64,000 bases of DNA, taken from Rapidithrix thailandica. Lineage in GTDB: Bacteria > Bacteroidota > Bacteroidia > Cytophagales > Flammeovirgaceae. Shown here piece by piece: positions 63,971 to 64,000 of the stretch (position 1 is the first letter of the stretch; the number at the start of each line of letters is the position of its first letter). Below the pieces are notes generated by a model that was not told where the DNA came from, searched no databases, and saw nothing but the letters and a program-made list of their open reading frames with translations. The translations under genes and the position numbers were made by a program. The stretch spans positions 310,001-374,000 of the forward strand of contig NZ_JBDKWZ010000006.1 in NCBI RefSeq assembly GCF_039710355.1, read 5' to 3'.

Positions 63971-64000
63971 TGTTTTGATATGTTATAGGGTTAAAGAATT

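Noticed and set aside
1..64000. tRNA or rRNA genes, replication origin, riboswitch
   Set aside because: No cloverleaf, rRNA or known riboswitch consensus was found by eye; a covariance search (Infernal, tRNAscan) would be decisive.

Overview
The window looks like a chromosome segment of a Bacteroidota bacterium, most likely Cytophagales. The signs are type IX secretion (T9SS) C-terminal sorting domains ending in ...GVIRLAR, a PorP/SprF-type protein, SusC/FecA-style TonB receptors with a carboxypeptidase-regulatory-like N-terminal domain, DUF4374, DUF4198, DUF5916 and DUF6588 families, and a TPR histidine kinase paired with a LytTR regulator. I see no rRNA, tRNA or CRISPR array. The region is accessory in character, with decayed genes, mobile-element relics and at least four families of short dispersed repeats.

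Layout. 1-2.0 kb: repeat, truncated tyrosine recombinase, IS4-type transposase relic abutting a broken DUF5916 gene. 2.0-11.0 kb: the most interesting locus, entirely on the minus strand. In transcription order it holds a 35-residue Cys-rich peptide missed by ordinary gene calling (core THCCGSSHCCSTF), a 156-aa protein with a WH...HH motif, a 310-aa protein whose C-terminus resembles a PqqD/RRE winged helix, a TonB-dependent receptor, a DUF4374 (XusB-like) lipoprotein, an ABC ATPase and two DUF3526 ABC permeases. Three copies of one 15-bp dyad (TGCAAYANTRTTGCA, 7-1-7 like Fur-family boxes) lie upstream of the peptide and of the receptor. I read the locus as a candidate peptide metallophore (RiPP) system that makes, exports and recaptures a CC...CC chelator under metal control. 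11-22 kb: membrane protein, PchR-like AraC regulator beside a TonB-receptor relic, MATE exporter, NIPSNAP, M43 protease, Crp/Fnr-tautomerase-cupin cluster, small exported proteins.

22-44.5 kb: a PorP-OmpA fusion followed by a tandem array of five large T9SS-exported proteins (all minus strand). Four of them carry exactly seven ~65-residue propeller repeats. The first two have nearly identical C-terminal halves but diverged propellers. The third is frameshifted at a G10 tract and could be phase variable. The fifth has lost most of its sorting domain. A LytTR regulator and TPR histidine kinase lie upstream of the array. 45-48.5 kb: a DUF4198 / two small membrane proteins / PepSY operon with a perfect 7-1-7 Fur-like dyad upstream.

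48.6-64 kb: LysM lipoprotein, two orphan genes in an AT-rich stretch, acyl-CoA synthetase, Sir2 and zinc-ribbon proteins next to an Rhs relic, Asp/Glu racemase, EEP nuclease, guanine-deaminase-like enzyme, and a Crp/Fnr regulator followed by two genes that each have a perfect FNR-type box (TTGAT-N4-ATCAA) upstream. The window ends in a PNPOx-like protein and the stump of a DsrE-like gene.
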